Of a DNA stretch of 64,000 nucleotides, positions 44,956 to 55,485 are shown in pieces. Each line of letters opens with the position of its first letter. Positions within the stretch are counted from its first letter, which is position 1. The translations under genes were made by a program, and so were the position numbers. The notes beneath the pieces were generated by a model. It was not told the origin of the DNA. It saw only the letters and a program-made list of their open reading frames with translations, and ran no database searches. The stretch is from Actinomadura citrea (GTDB lineage: Bacteria > Actinomycetota > Actinomycetes > Streptosporangiales > Streptosporangiaceae). The DNA lies in contig NZ_JACCBT010000001.1 of NCBI RefSeq assembly GCF_013409045.1, positions 1,612,001 to 1,676,000 of the forward strand, written 5' to 3'.

Positions 44956-47409
44956 GTGCCGACCGAGGCCGGAACTGACGAAGGGGATCCCGGGACGGGA
45001 GCCCCCGCGGCGCGGCGCCCCCGCCCGCGCCGCCTGCTCACCTCGTCGACGACCCGCGCCGAGAAGGCCCGCGCGGTGCGCGGCCTCGGCGCCTTCGGCG
45101 GTCTGGCCGGCCTGCTCGTCGCGCTCATGCTGCTGCCGACCGCGTGCACGGCGGGCGTCGGCGCCCGCGACGCCGCCGGCTGGTTCGAGTCCGAGCCGGA
45201 CGGGCTGACGACCTCCGGCGTCCCGCAGCGCTCGAAGATCCTCGCCGCGGACGGGTCCACCCTCGCCACGTTCTTCTACCAGAACCGGGTCGACGTCCCG
45301 TTCAAGAAGATCGCCCCGGTGCTGCGCCAGGCGGTGCTGGCGATCGAGGACAGCCGCTTCTACGAGCACGGCGCCATCGACGCGCAGGGCACCCTGCGGG
45401 CGCTCGCCAGCAACCTCAGCAACGGCCAGGTGACGCAGGGCGGGTCCGGCATCACCCAGCAGTACGTGAAGAACCTGCTGCTCACCCAGGCCGACACCGA
45501 CGTCGAGCGGCAGGAGGCCCGGGAGGTCTCGGCCGCCCGCAAGATCCGCGAGCTGAAGTACGCGGTGGCGCTGGAGAAGAGGTTCACCAAGGACGAGATC
45601 CTGCGCCGCTACCTCAACATCGCCTACTACGGCGACGGCGCCTACGGCGTCGAGGCGGCGTCCCGGCACTACTTCTCCAAGCACGCCTCCGAGCTGACGC
45701 TGCCCGAGGCGGCGCTGCTGGCCGGCGTCGTCCGCTACCCCTACGCCTATGACCCGATCCGCCATCCCGCCGCGGCCCGGCAGCGCCGCGACACCGTGCT
45801 GACCCGGATGGCCGAGCTCGGCTGGCTCGACCAGGCCAGGGCGGCCGAGGCCAAGCGGGCCCCCGTCAAGCTGGACGTCGACAACGTGCACAGCGGCTGC
45901 GTCACCAGCGACGCCCCGTTCTTCTGCGACTACGTCCAGCGCGAGATCCTCACCGACCAGGTGTTCGGCAAGACGGCCGAGGACCGGGAGAAGCTGCTCA
46001 AGCGCGGCGGGCTGACGATCCGCACCACCCTGGACCGGCGGGCGCAGAAGGCCGCGCAGCGCGCCGTCGACCGGCACGTCCCGCCGAAGAACTCCGCGCA
46101 CAAGGCCGCCGCGGAGGCGATGGTGCAGCCGGGCACCGGCGAGATCAAGGCGATGGTCGTGGACCGCGAACTCGGCCCCGACCGGGACCGCGGCCGGACG
46201 TGGATCAACTTCGCCGCCGACGCCAGCCACGGCTCCAGCATCGGCATGCAGGCCGGGTCCACGTTCAAGGCGTTCACGCTGGCCGCGGCGCTGGACGAGG
46301 GCATGCCGTTCGGGACCCGGATGATGGCTCCGCGCTCCTACACGCCCGTCGGCTACCGCAACTGCGACGGCGACCGCGTCGGCGACCCGTCCGCCTCCCT
46401 GCGCAACTCCGCCGACGGCGAGGGCGGCAAGCAGTTCAGCATCGTCACCGGGACGCACCACTCGGTCAACACGTTCTTCCTCGCCCTGGAGAAGAAGGTC
46501 GGCCTCTGCGACACGGTCAAGATGGCCGAACGGCTCGGGATGAAGCAGGCGAACGGCAAGCCGCTGGAGGAGTACCCCTCGTTCACGCTCGGCTTCAACC
46601 CCGTCTCCCCGCTGCGGCTCGCGGCGGCCTACGCGGCGTTCGGCGCCCGCGGCCGCTACTGCGAGCCGATCGCGATCAGGGAGATCCGCGCCGCGTCCGG
46701 GCGCAGGCTGAAGGTGCCGGGGCGCCACTGCGAGCAGGCGATGGACGAGGGCGTCGCGGACGCCGTCAACTACGTCCTGCGCGGCGTCCTGACCAAGGGC
46801 ACCGCGCGGGGCATGGGCCTCGGGCGCGACGCCGCGGGCAAGACCGGGACCGTCGACGACTTCTCCGCCGCCTGGTTCGCGGGGTACACGCCGGACCTGG
46901 CGGCGGCCGTGTGGGTCGGCGACCCGCGCGGCGGCTACAAGCACCCGATGGGCAATCTGTGCATGGACGGCCGGTGCTACGGCTCGGTGTTCGGGGCGAC
47001 GATCCCGGCGCCGATCTGGCGGCAGAGCATGCTCGGGGCGCTGTCGCGCACCGATCCGGGCTCGTTCCACCGCCCGCCGTCGCGCTTCTTCAGCAGGGGC
47101 TCGGGCGAGGAAAGGGCCAGGGTGCCCGACGTGCGCGGCATGAAGCCGAGCGAGGCCGTCGCCCGGCTCCGCGCCGCCGGCTTCAAGGCCCGGATCGGGG
47201 CGCCCGTGGCGTCCCGCCGGTTCCCGAAGGGGACCGTCGCCGGCATGTCGCCCGCGTCGGCCGAGCCCGGCGACACCATCACGCTGTACGTCAGCAAGGG
47301 CGCCGGGCGCCGGCCCGGCGGGCAGCGCCGGGGAGGCGGCCTCCCCACCGTCCCTCCCGTCACGCCCACCCCCGAACCGGACGGACCGGCCCGGCAGGCC
47401 CCCGCGTGA
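44956..47409 (+). CDS. Class A penicillin-binding protein with C-terminal PASTA domain
   Basis: An 817-residue bifunctional peptidoglycan synthase. A cytosolic Arg/Pro-rich head and one membrane helix (about 45-67) precede the glycosyltransferase domain (GT51; AIEDSRFYEHGA, catalytic Glu131) and the transpeptidase, with SxxK at STFK (Ser435), SVN (Ser503) and KTG (Lys629). One PASTA domain (about 721-785) and a Pro-rich tail end it. The GTG at 44956 lies 6 nt after TACTCT (44944-44949), a -10-like box, with no ribosome site, so a leaderless transcript is likely; the frame is open to 44851 but that overlaps mazG. Confidence 0.93.
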   Translation: MPTEAGTDEGDPGTGAPAARRPRPRRLLTSSTTRAEKARAVRGLGAFGGLAGLLVALMLLPTACTAGVGARDAAGWFESEPDGLTTSGVPQRSKILAADGSTLATFFYQNRVDVPFKKIAPVLRQAVLAIEDSRFYEHGAIDAQGTLRALASNLSNGQVTQGGSGITQQYVKNLLLTQADTDVERQEAREVSAARKIRELKYAVALEKRFTKDEILRRYLNIAYYGDGAYGVEAASRHYFSKHASELTLPEAALLAGVVRYPYAYDPIRHPAAARQRRDTVLTRMAELGWLDQARAAEAKRAPVKLDVDNVHSGCVTSDAPFFCDYVQREILTDQVFGKTAEDREKLLKRGGLTIRTTLDRRAQKAAQRAVDRHVPPKNSAHKAAAEAMVQPGTGEIKAMVVDRELGPDRDRGRTWINFAADASHGSSIGMQAGSTFKAFTLAAALDEGMPFGTRMMAPRSYTPVGYRNCDGDRVGDPSASLRNSADGEGGKQFSIVTGTHHSVNTFFLALEKKVGLCDTVKMAERLGMKQANGKPLEEYPSFTLGFNPVSPLRLAAAYAAFGARGRYCEPIAIREIRAASGRRLKVPGRHCEQAMDEGVADAVNYVLRGVLTKGTARGMGLGRDAAGKTGTVDDFSAAWFAGYTPDLAAAVWVGDPRGGYKHPMGNLCMDGRCYGSVFGATIPAPIWRQSMLGALSRTDPGSFHRPPSRFFSRGSGEERARVPDVRGMKPSEAVARLRAAGFKARIGAPVASRRFPKGTVAGMSPASAEPGDTITLYVSKGAGRRPGGQRRGGGLPTVPPVTPTPEPDGPARQAPA

Positions 47410-47511
47410 CCTGCGTCGACGTGTGATCGTCCAGTCGCGGGGTAGGTCGACACGGGAAGATCGACAGCGGGACGCGACACCCGCGCTGATCCGTTTCGGG
47501 GGACCATCGTC

Positions 47512-48456
47512 ATGCGAGCCATCGCCGTGTCGGAATACGGCGCCACGCCGGCGCTCATGAACCTGCCGCGTCCGGAACCGGGGCCCGGCGAGATCCTGGT
47601 ACGGGTGATCGCCGCCGGGCTGAACCCGCTGGACTGGAAGATCGCCGAAGGCATGCTCAAGGACTCCGTCGACGTGCCGTTCCCGCTGATCCTCGGCCGG
47701 GACGGCGCGGGCGTCGTGGAGGAGGCCGGTGAGGGCGTGACCCGGCTGCGGCACGGCGAGCAGGTCTACGGGGCCTTCGCCATGGTCGACCGGGGGCTCG
47801 GCAGCTACGCCGAGTACGCCCTCGTCCGCGAGGACGGCCCGGTCGCGAGGATGCCGCAAGGGATGATCTACACGCAGGCGGCGGCGGTGCCGACCGCGAG
47901 CGCGACCGCGCTCGCCATGGTCGACCAGGCGCGGATCGACACCGGCCAGACCGTCCTCGTGGTGGGCGCCACCGGCGGCGTCGGGCAGGGCGTGGTGCAG
48001 CTCGCCTCCCGCGCCGGCGCCAAGGTCATCGCGACCGCGCGCGCCGACATGGCGGGCACGATGCGGCACCTCGGCGCGGACGAGACCGTCGACCACTCCG
48101 CGGGCGACCTCAACCGGCAGGTGCTCGCCGTCCACTCCGACGGGATCGACGCCGTCCTCGACATGGCCGGCGACACCCGCTCGGCCGAGCACCTCGTGCA
48201 GTTGCTCCGGCCCGGCGGCACCTACATCTCCACCACCTGGTCGGTGAACCCCGACTCCCTGGAGGCCAGGGGGCTGCGCGGCGTCAACTTCCAGGGGCAG
48301 CCGTCCGCCGAGCTGCTGGACCGCCTCTCCGACCTGATCGACGCGGGCGAACTGCGCGTCCGGGTCGAACGGGAGGTTCCGCTGGAGCAGGCGGCCGACG
48401 CCCTGGCCGGCAACCGGCTGGGCGGCGCCCGAGGCAAGACCGTCCTGCGCATCTGA
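47512..48456 (+). CDS. Zinc-independent NADP-dependent quinone oxidoreductase-like protein (MDR superfamily)
   Basis: A 314-residue medium-chain reductase. The N-terminal GroES-like part has ILVRVIAAGLNPLDWKIAEG and LGRDGAGVVEEAGEGV. The Rossmann part has VLVVGATGGVGQGVVQLASRAGAKVIATA. The usual catalytic-zinc ligands are absent, which points to the quinone-oxidoreductase group. It is cytosolic, probably reducing quinones or activated double bonds with NADPH. The ATG at 47512 follows GGGGGA at a longish gap. It stands alone between the PBP and two small genes. Confidence 0.85.
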   Translation: MRAIAVSEYGATPALMNLPRPEPGPGEILVRVIAAGLNPLDWKIAEGMLKDSVDVPFPLILGRDGAGVVEEAGEGVTRLRHGEQVYGAFAMVDRGLGSYAEYALVREDGPVARMPQGMIYTQAAAVPTASATALAMVDQARIDTGQTVLVVGATGGVGQGVVQLASRAGAKVIATARADMAGTMRHLGADETVDHSAGDLNRQVLAVHSDGIDAVLDMAGDTRSAEHLVQLLRPGGTYISTTWSVNPDSLEARGLRGVNFQGQPSAELLDRLSDLIDAGELRVRVEREVPLEQAADALAGNRLGGARGKTVLRI

Positions 48457-48516
48457 CGGCGCCGCCGAGGTGAGGTCGGCGACGGTGCGGGCATGCAGAG
48501 CCGGAGGAGGAGACAC

Positions 48517-48735
48517 ATGAACCAGGGTGAGACCGAAGACGAACGGCGCGCCCGGCTCCGCGACATCGAGGACTCGCTGAAGCGGCTGCGCGCGGACCTT
48601 CCCGAACCGTCCGGCGACCCCGCGGACATGGTGGACTCCGGCCAGTACCTCGCCCAGCGCGAGGAGCTGCAGGGGCAGATCGACCTGCTGGAGGCCGAGC
48701 GCGAGCGCCTGCGCAGCGATCTCGGGATGACCTGA
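48517..48735 (+). CDS. Small coiled-coil protein of unknown function
   Basis: A 72-residue, highly charged protein made almost entirely of helix: ERRARLRDIEDSLKRLRADL, a short Pro/Gly break, and QYLAQREELQGQIDLLEAERERL, a heptad pattern that should form a coiled coil. The ATG at 48517 follows GGAGGAGG. I do not recognise the family. It is followed at once by a strong hairpin, so it is a complete transcription unit or the end of one. Confidence 0.7.
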   Translation: MNQGETEDERRARLRDIEDSLKRLRADLPEPSGDPADMVDSGQYLAQREELQGQIDLLEAERERLRSDLGMT

Positions 48736-48739
48736 GCGC

Positions 48740-48777
48740 CCGGGGGCGGCCGGGGAACAAAGCCCGGCCGCCCCCGG
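48740..48777 (+). terminator. Strong hairpin terminator
   Basis: Arms 48740-48754 and 48763-48777 pair perfectly over 15 bp around the loop GAACAAAG, starting 5 nt after the small coiled-coil gene. Confidence 0.8.
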
Positions 48778-48787
48778 TTCCGCAGGC

Positions 48788-49144
48788 ATGACCACCTACG
48801 AGGAGTTCGAGCGCGCGACGTCGTTCTTCGACGCCCGGGACTACGCGGGCGCGGCGCGCATGCTGGCCCCGATCGCCGCCGGCGACCCGGGCAACCGCGC
48901 CGCGGTCGAGCTGCTCGGCCGCGCCTACTTCCACAGCGCCCAGCTCGGCCGCGCCGAGGAGACGTTCCGCCGGCTGGTCGAGCTCGACCCGTGCAACGGC
49001 TGGGCCTACGAGGCCCTGGCCCGCACCCTGGAGCGGCGCAGCCGCCCGGACGAGGCCCGCGCCTTCCGCAAGCTCGCCGGCGCCATGGGCGTCGACCCCA
49101 CCGAGGAGATCGAGGTCTCCGTGACCGCCGCCGACCTGGCCTGA
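48788..49144 (+). CDS. Small TPR (tetratricopeptide-repeat) protein
   Basis: A 118-residue cytosolic protein of two to three TPR-like helical pairs. The signature spacing W/L-G-Y-A-F-A-P is seen in RAAVELLGRAYFHSAQLGRAEETFRRLVELDP and GWAYEALARTLERRSRPDEA. It should bind a partner protein. Similar small TPR proteins are common in actinomycetes without known function. The ATG at 48788 lies only 10 nt after the preceding terminator stem and has no clear ribosome site. Confidence 0.8.
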   Translation: MTTYEEFERATSFFDARDYAGAARMLAPIAAGDPGNRAAVELLGRAYFHSAQLGRAEETFRRLVELDPCNGWAYEALARTLERRSRPDEARAFRKLAGAMGVDPTEEIEVSVTAADLA

Positions 49145-49163
49145 GATCCCCGTCCACCGAGAG

Positions 49164-49185
49164 AGCCGTCCCCGCGGGGACGGCT
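49164..49185. terminator. Perfect palindrome between convergent TPR and kinase genes
   Basis: The 22-nt palindrome built from AGCCGTCCCCG and its complement is fully symmetrical and overlaps the histidine-kinase stop codon. It can act as a terminator in both directions. Confidence 0.65.
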
Positions 49186-50542
49186 ACTCGGGGGAGTCGT
49201 CGCGGGGGAGGCGCAGGACGAAGCGGGCGCCGGGGACGCCGTCGATGCGGTCGGTGAGGATCAGCGAGCCGCGGTGGGCCTCGGCGATGTCGCGGGAGAT
49301 CGCCAGGCCGAGGCCGGTGCCGCCGGCGTCGCGGTGCCGGCCCTCGGTCAGCCGTGCGAACCGGTCGAACACCCGCTCGCGGTCCTCCGGCGCGACGCCC
49401 GTGCCATCGTCGATCACCTCGACCACCGCGGTGGCGGGCGGCTCGGTGCGCAGGATCACCGTCACCTCGTGCGCGGCGTGCCGGTCGGCGTTGTCGACCA
49501 GGTTGGTCAGCAGCCGCGCCAGGTCGCTGCGCCCGCCCCACACCGCCACCGGTCCCTCCGACAGCACCGTCACCTGGGCGCGGCGGGGGCGGCGCAGCAC
49601 CTCCTGGTCGGTGATCTCGGTCAGGTCCACCCGCTCACGGGGGGAGGTGCGGTCGGCTTCGAGCCGGGCGAGCGCGAGCAGGTCGTCCACCACCGCCGAC
49701 AGCCGCTCGGTGTTGAGCAGGATGGCGCGCAGCGCGGCGGCCACGTCGGTGTCGTCCGGTGCCGACACCGCCAGTTCCAGCTCCATGCGCAGCGCGGTGA
49801 GCGGGCTGCGCAGCTCGTGCGACACGTCGGAGACGAACGCGCGCTGCCGCGCGACCGCCTCCTCCAGGCGGTCCAGGGTGGCGTTCACGCTCTCGGCGAG
49901 CCGCCCCACCTCGTCGCGCCGGTGCGGTTCCGGGACACGGCGCTTCAGGTCCGTGGCGGTGATCTCGTCCAGCTCCCGGCGGATCCGGTCGACCGGACGC
50001 AGCGCCCGGCTCACCGACAGCCACGTCCCGTAGCCGGCGAGGAAGGTGAGGAACGGGACGCCGAGCAGGATCAGCACCCCGATCGCCGGGCGCGGCAGCG
50101 GCCCCTCCACGGGGGCGAGCGAGTAGATGTACAGCGCGTCCGCCCCGAGCCCCACCCGGCGCTCGACGACCACGAAGCAGCGACCGCCCGGCGCGTCGAC
50201 GTGGCAGCTGCGGCCGATCCTGTTCTCCTCGAACGGCGTCGGCGGCGGGAACCGGACCCTCCGGCGACCCTGCATCCGCGGCGTGGCCGCGAGCACCTCG
50301 CCCCGCATGTTCACCACCTGCTGGAGGTTGTCGGTGGTGGGGGAGATGTCCAGGGTCAGCTGCCCGGTCTGGATCGCCGTCGCCGTCCGCCGGTTGTCGC
50401 GCGCCAGCCGCCGCACGAGGTCCTGGTAGGCGTCCTTGTTGAGCAGGATCAGCAGCACCGCGCACAGCGCCGACGACAGCACGAAGGCGACCAGCGAGGC
50501 CGTCACCGTCACCCGGAACCGGATCTCCGGGTGACGCAGCAC
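49184..50542 (-). CDS. Sensor histidine kinase (HAMP type), orphan
   Basis: A 452-residue membrane kinase. Helices at about 11-35 and 150-172 flank an extracytoplasmic sensor region with two Cys (SCHVDAPGGRCFV). A HAMP linker (SRALRPVDRIRRELDEI) is followed by the H box FVSDVSHELRSPLTALRMEL, the N box LLTNLVDNADRHA, and the G boxes DDGTGVAPEDRERVF and GGTGLGLAISRDI. No response regulator lies on either side. The GTG at 50542 is the first available start, as an in-frame stop lies about 30 codons upstream, but that open stretch is protein-like (PSPSGWIWRAV), so the true start may be non-standard. Confidence 0.9.
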   Translation of the reverse strand: MLRHPEIRFRVTVTASLVAFVLSSALCAVLLILLNKDAYQDLVRRLARDNRRTATAIQTGQLTLDISPTTDNLQQVVNMRGEVLAATPRMQGRRRVRFPPPTPFEENRIGRSCHVDAPGGRCFVVVERRVGLGADALYIYSLAPVEGPLPRPAIGVLILLGVPFLTFLAGYGTWLSVSRALRPVDRIRRELDEITATDLKRRVPEPHRRDEVGRLAESVNATLDRLEEAVARQRAFVSDVSHELRSPLTALRMELELAVSAPDDTDVAAALRAILLNTERLSAVVDDLLALARLEADRTSPRERVDLTEITDQEVLRRPRRAQVTVLSEGPVAVWGGRSDLARLLTNLVDNADRHAAHEVTVILRTEPPATAVVEVIDDGTGVAPEDRERVFDRFARLTEGRHRDAGGTGLGLAISRDIAEAHRGSLILTDRIDGVPGARFVLRLPRDDSPE

Positions 50543-50684
50543 GGCTCGCCAGATCCAGCCGCTCGGTGACGGCCGGCGGAGCCGGACGCCTATGACGACC
50601 TCCCGGGTGCGCTGCAGGTCATGTCAGTACCGGGAGTTCATACCTGAACGGGCGGACCCCATCCGGGTCGCCGGGTAAAGGTTT

Positions 50685-51563
50685 CTAGGACGAGCCCTCG
50701 TCGAGGCCCCAGCGGCGCCGGATCGCCCCGTCCACCAGACCGAACAGCTGGTCGATCACGATGCCGAGGATCAGGATCATCAGCATGTAGGAGATCATGT
50801 CGGCGGTGTTGTTCAGCTCCCTGGCCTGCGACAGCAGCACGCCGAGCGAGGTCGTGTCGCCGATGATGACCAGCAGCTCGCCCGCCATCAGGCTGCGCCA
50901 CGCGAACGCCCAGCCCTGCTTCAGCCCCGCCACGAACGAGGGCAGCGACGCCGGCATGATCAGGTGCCGGTACAGCGCGAGGCCGCGCAGCCCCATCACC
51001 TTCCCCGCGCGCAGCAGGATCGGCGGCGTGTAGTCGACGCCCGCGATCAGCCCGTTGGCGATCGACGGGGCCGCGCCGAGGATCACCACGAACAGGATCG
51101 CGCTCTCGCTGAGCCGGAACAGCAGGATGGCGAGCGGGAACCAGGCGATCGACGGCATCGTCTGCAGGCCGGTGATCAGGGACCCGAACGCCCGGCGCAG
51201 CACCCGGAACCGCGCCACGAGCGCGCCGACCACGACGCCGACCGCCACGGCGAAGGCGAATCCGACGACGGCCCGCCGCATCGTCAGCGCGACGGCCTCC
51301 CAGAACCGCGCCGAGGTGAGCTGGTCCCAGAACACCGGGAGCGTCTCCCGGGGGCCGGGGAGCACCCACGGCTCCTTCCAGCCGCTCCACACGACCAGCT
51401 GCCACGCCGCGAGCGCGATCAGCACGGCCGCGATCATCGGCCACACCGCCGACCACGCCCGCTGGAGGAGCCGGGCGCGCGTCGTGCCGCCGAGCTCCAG
51501 CGCGTCCAGCCCGGCCAGTTCGCGGTCGAGCCGCGCCTCCCCCTTCACCGTGTCATGCGCCAT
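50685..51563 (-). CDS. ssuC: ABC transporter permease, sulfonate/nitrate/taurine type
   Basis: A 292-residue membrane protein with six hydrophobic helices and the permease EAA-type cytosolic loop (APSIANGLIAGVDYTPPILLRAGKVMGLRG). It is of the SsuC/TauC/NrtB group. It overlaps the ATPase gene by 11 nt. The gene symbol follows the likeliest substrate class, aliphatic sulfonates; nitrate, taurine or thiamine precursors cannot be excluded. Confidence 0.85.
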   Translation of the reverse strand: MAHDTVKGEARLDRELAGLDALELGGTTRARLLQRAWSAVWPMIAAVLIALAAWQLVVWSGWKEPWVLPGPRETLPVFWDQLTSARFWEAVALTMRRAVVGFAFAVAVGVVVGALVARFRVLRRAFGSLITGLQTMPSIAWFPLAILLFRLSESAILFVVILGAAPSIANGLIAGVDYTPPILLRAGKVMGLRGLALYRHLIMPASLPSFVAGLKQGWAFAWRSLMAGELLVIIGDTTSLGVLLSQARELNNTADMISYMLMILILGIVIDQLFGLVDGAIRRRWGLDEGSS

Positions 51564-52329
51564 GCCGGACGACCTCCTCGCGAAGCCGGTCGGTGATGGT
51601 CCCGGCCAGGGAGGCGACCTCGGGGGAGTCGATCCGCCGCGGCCGCTCCATCGGGACGGGGAACTCCTGCACGACCCGGCCGGGCCGGCTGCTGAGCAGC
51701 ACCACCCGGTCGCCGAGCCGCACCGCCTCCCTGACGTTGTGGGTGACGAACAGCACGGTCAGGGCGCGCTCCCGCCAGATCCGCTCGATCTCGTCGTGCA
51801 GCAGGTCGCGGGTCATCGCGTCGAGCGCGCCGAACGGCTCGTCCATCAGCAGGACGGTCCCCTGGCCCTCGCCGGCGTCGTCCTCGGTGAGGGCCAGGGC
51901 GCGGGCCAGCGCGACCCGCTGCCGCATGCCGCCGGACAGCTGGTGCGGGCGCCTGCCCCCGAACCCGCCGAGGTGCACCGAGTCGAGCAGGCGGCCCGCC
52001 CGGTTCCGCCGCTCGCCCCGGGGGACGCCGCGCATCTTCAGGGCGAGTTCGAGGTTGCCGGTCACGGTCAGCCACGGGAACAGGGCGGGCTCCTGGAACA
52101 TCAGCGCGACCCGCGCGCCGTCCTTGTCGATCGTCCCGGCGCTCGGGCGGTCGAGGTCGGCGACCAGGTTGAGCAGCGTGCTCTTGCCGCAGCCGGACGC
52201 GCCGACCAGGCAGGTGAACTCGCCCGGCGCCACGTCCAGGGAGACCTTGTCGAGCGCGAGGAGCGCGGACCCGCCCGTCCCGAACGCCTTGGAGACCTCG
52301 CTGAGGCGGACCGCCGTGTCCGCGGTCAT
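51553..52329 (-). CDS. ssuB: ABC transporter ATP-binding protein, sulfonate type
   Basis: A 258-residue ATPase with Walker A GASGCGKSTLLN (about residues 42-53), Q-loop FQEPALFPW, signature LSGGMRQRVALARAL, Walker B VLLMDEPFGALD and switch His in VTHNVREA. All motifs are intact. An acidic insert (TEDDAGEGQGT) lies between the signature and Walker B. ATG at 52329 shares ATGA with the end of the binding-protein gene, so translation is coupled. Confidence 0.9.
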   Translation of the reverse strand: MTADTAVRLSEVSKAFGTGGSALLALDKVSLDVAPGEFTCLVGASGCGKSTLLNLVADLDRPSAGTIDKDGARVALMFQEPALFPWLTVTGNLELALKMRGVPRGERRNRAGRLLDSVHLGGFGGRRPHQLSGGMRQRVALARALALTEDDAGEGQGTVLLMDEPFGALDAMTRDLLHDEIERIWRERALTVLFVTHNVREAVRLGDRVVLLSSRPGRVVQEFPVPMERPRRIDSPEVASLAGTITDRLREEVVRHGA

Positions 52330-53378
52330 CGGTCGCTGACCTGTGCCTTCCCGCCCGCCTTGAGCACGCCGTTGAGCGGGGCCAGGTTGTAGATCCCGGC
52401 CAGGTCGGTCTTCTCCAGCAGCCCGATCTCCTCGGCGTGGGCGGCGCCGGCGACCAGCGAGGACGCGACCGGGTCGGTGGTGAAGTCGATCTCCTTGAAG
52501 GCCGCGGTGAGCACGTCCTGCTTCAGCGGCTTGCCGCTCAGCTTGGCGAGGGCGTCGTTGGTGACCTTCTCGGCGTCCGGCTTGCTCTGGTTGATGAAGT
52601 CGGTGGCCTCGACGACGCCCTGGAGCAGCTTCTTGACCTGCTCCGGGTGCTTCTTCTCGTACTCCTGGCTGACGAGCAGGTTGGTGATGACGAACTTGCC
52701 GCCGGGCCACAGCGACTTCTCGTCCAGCAGCCTCTCGCCCTTGTTCTCCAGGATCAGCCGCGAGGCGTACGGCTCGGGCACCCAGGCCCCGTCGATGTCG
52801 CCCTGCGCGAACGTCTGCAGCGTCTGGGCGTTCTCCTGCGGGACGACCTTGACGTCCCCGCTGCCGTCCTTGTTCGCGGTGAGACCGTTCTTCTTCAGCC
52901 AGTACCGCAGCGCGACGTCCTGCGTGTTGCCGAGCTGCGGGGTCGCGATCTTCTTGCCGCGCAGGCCCTGGACGTCCTTGATCCCGGGCTTGACCACCAG
53001 CGACACGCCGCCCGAGGCCGCGCCGGAGATGATGTGGACCGCCTTGCCGTGCGACTTGGACCAGGCGTTGATGGACGGGTTGGGCCCCACGAACGTCGCG
53101 TCGATCGCGCCGGAGAACAGCGCCTCCACGGCGGCCGGGCCGGCGTTGAACGTCGCGGTCTTCGGCGCGGCGCCGAGGTGCTTGGCGAAGATGCCCTTCT
53201 CGACGCCGACCAGGGCGGTCGCGTGGGTGATGTTCGGGAAATAGCCGAGCCGGAGCGGGGCCGCGTCCCCGCCGGACTCCTCATCGCCGCCGCCACAGGC
53301 GCCGAGCGTGCCCGCTGCGACCAGAACGGTCAGTGCCACGCCGGCGATGCGCCCGCGGAGTCCACGATGCATTGTCAT
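52326..53378 (-). CDS. ssuA: ABC transporter substrate-binding lipoprotein, aliphatic sulfonate type
   Basis: A 350-residue lipoprotein: signal peptide ending LGAC-GGG, then a periplasmic-binding fold starting LRLGYFPNITHATALVGVEKGIFAKHLG, the SsuA/NrtA/TauA pattern. It captures the ligand outside the cell and delivers it to the permease. The first of two ATG codons (53378) follows AGGGAA. It heads the operon. The reading frame is normal in length. No desulfonating monooxygenase gene (ssuD/tauD) is in the window. Confidence 0.85.
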   Translation of the reverse strand: MTMHRGLRGRIAGVALTVLVAAGTLGACGGGDEESGGDAAPLRLGYFPNITHATALVGVEKGIFAKHLGAAPKTATFNAGPAAVEALFSGAIDATFVGPNPSINAWSKSHGKAVHIISGAASGGVSLVVKPGIKDVQGLRGKKIATPQLGNTQDVALRYWLKKNGLTANKDGSGDVKVVPQENAQTLQTFAQGDIDGAWVPEPYASRLILENKGERLLDEKSLWPGGKFVITNLLVSQEYEKKHPEQVKKLLQGVVEATDFINQSKPDAEKVTNDALAKLSGKPLKQDVLTAAFKEIDFTTDPVASSLVAGAAHAEEIGLLEKTDLAGIYNLAPLNGVLKAGGKAQVSDR

Positions 53379-53421
53379 GATTCCCTATCAATCAAGTCTG
53401 TTTGACCTGCATAGTAGATAA

Positions 53422-54891
<1,470 letters not shown>

Positions 54892-54900
54892 GCCGCGTGA

Positions 54901-54930
54901 CCCGGCGGGCGGCGTCTCCGTCCCGCCGGG
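54901..54930 (+). terminator. Hairpin after enolase
   Basis: CCCGGCGGG (54901-54909) pairs with CCCGCCGGG (54922-54930). The 12-nt loop and 9-bp stem suggest partial termination before the divIC-like gene. Confidence 0.5.
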
Positions 54931-54969
54931 CACCGGGTTCCGGCAGCCGAGCCACAGGCAGGGGACACG

Positions 54970-55434
54970 ATGGCGCAGGGCGACGACCACGAGACCGGCC
55001 ACGGCGACGCCGACCGCGGGTCGGGCGAGCACGGGGCGCGGAGCGGCCGGACACGCCGCTCGAACCCGGCGCTGACGAGCCGCGCCGCCATCCTCGCGGT
55101 CGTGATGTGCGCGATCGCGCTGAGCCTCGCCTACCCTGTTCGCGAGTACATCGCCCAGCGCAAGGAGATCGCCGATCTGCGCCGCCAGGAGGCGGTGTCC
55201 CGCCGCCAGGTCGAGATCCTCGCCCAACGCAAGCAACAGCTGGGCGACAAGTCGTACATTGAGCGTGAGGCGACGCGGCGGCTCCATTACTGTCGTCCTG
55301 ACGTGAAGTGCTACATCGTCCTGGACGGCGGCGAAGGGGACGGGCAGCAGTCCCGCAAGAGCGGAACGGAGAGCAGGCCACCCTGGTACGAGACGCTGTG
55401 GCGGTCGGTGGAGGCCGCCGACAGGCCCCGCTGA
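54970..55434 (+). CDS. divIC: FtsB/DivIC-type septum formation initiator
   Basis: A 154-residue bitopic division protein. The cytosolic head is charged (about 38 residues), one membrane helix follows (AAILAVVMCAIALSLAYPV, about 39-57), then a short coiled coil (EIADLRRQEAVSRRQVEILAQRKQQL) and the conserved patch IEREATRRLHYCRPDVKCYIV, here with two Cys. The protein links FtsL and FtsQ in the divisome. It lies directly after eno, as in other actinomycetes. Confidence 0.88.
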   Translation: MAQGDDHETGHGDADRGSGEHGARSGRTRRSNPALTSRAAILAVVMCAIALSLAYPVREYIAQRKEIADLRRQEAVSRRQVEILAQRKQQLGDKSYIEREATRRLHYCRPDVKCYIVLDGGEGDGQQSRKSGTESRPPWYETLWRSVEAADRPR

Positions 55435-55485
55435 CGTTCCTTGAGGCGCGGAGGAGAACGGATCCCCGGATCCGCGGGTGGATAC

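Noticed and set aside
44584..48795. A 1403-codon open frame on the minus strand
   Set aside because: Antisense to mazG, the PBP and the oxidoreductase, all of which have clear families. No recognisable domain in the antisense product.
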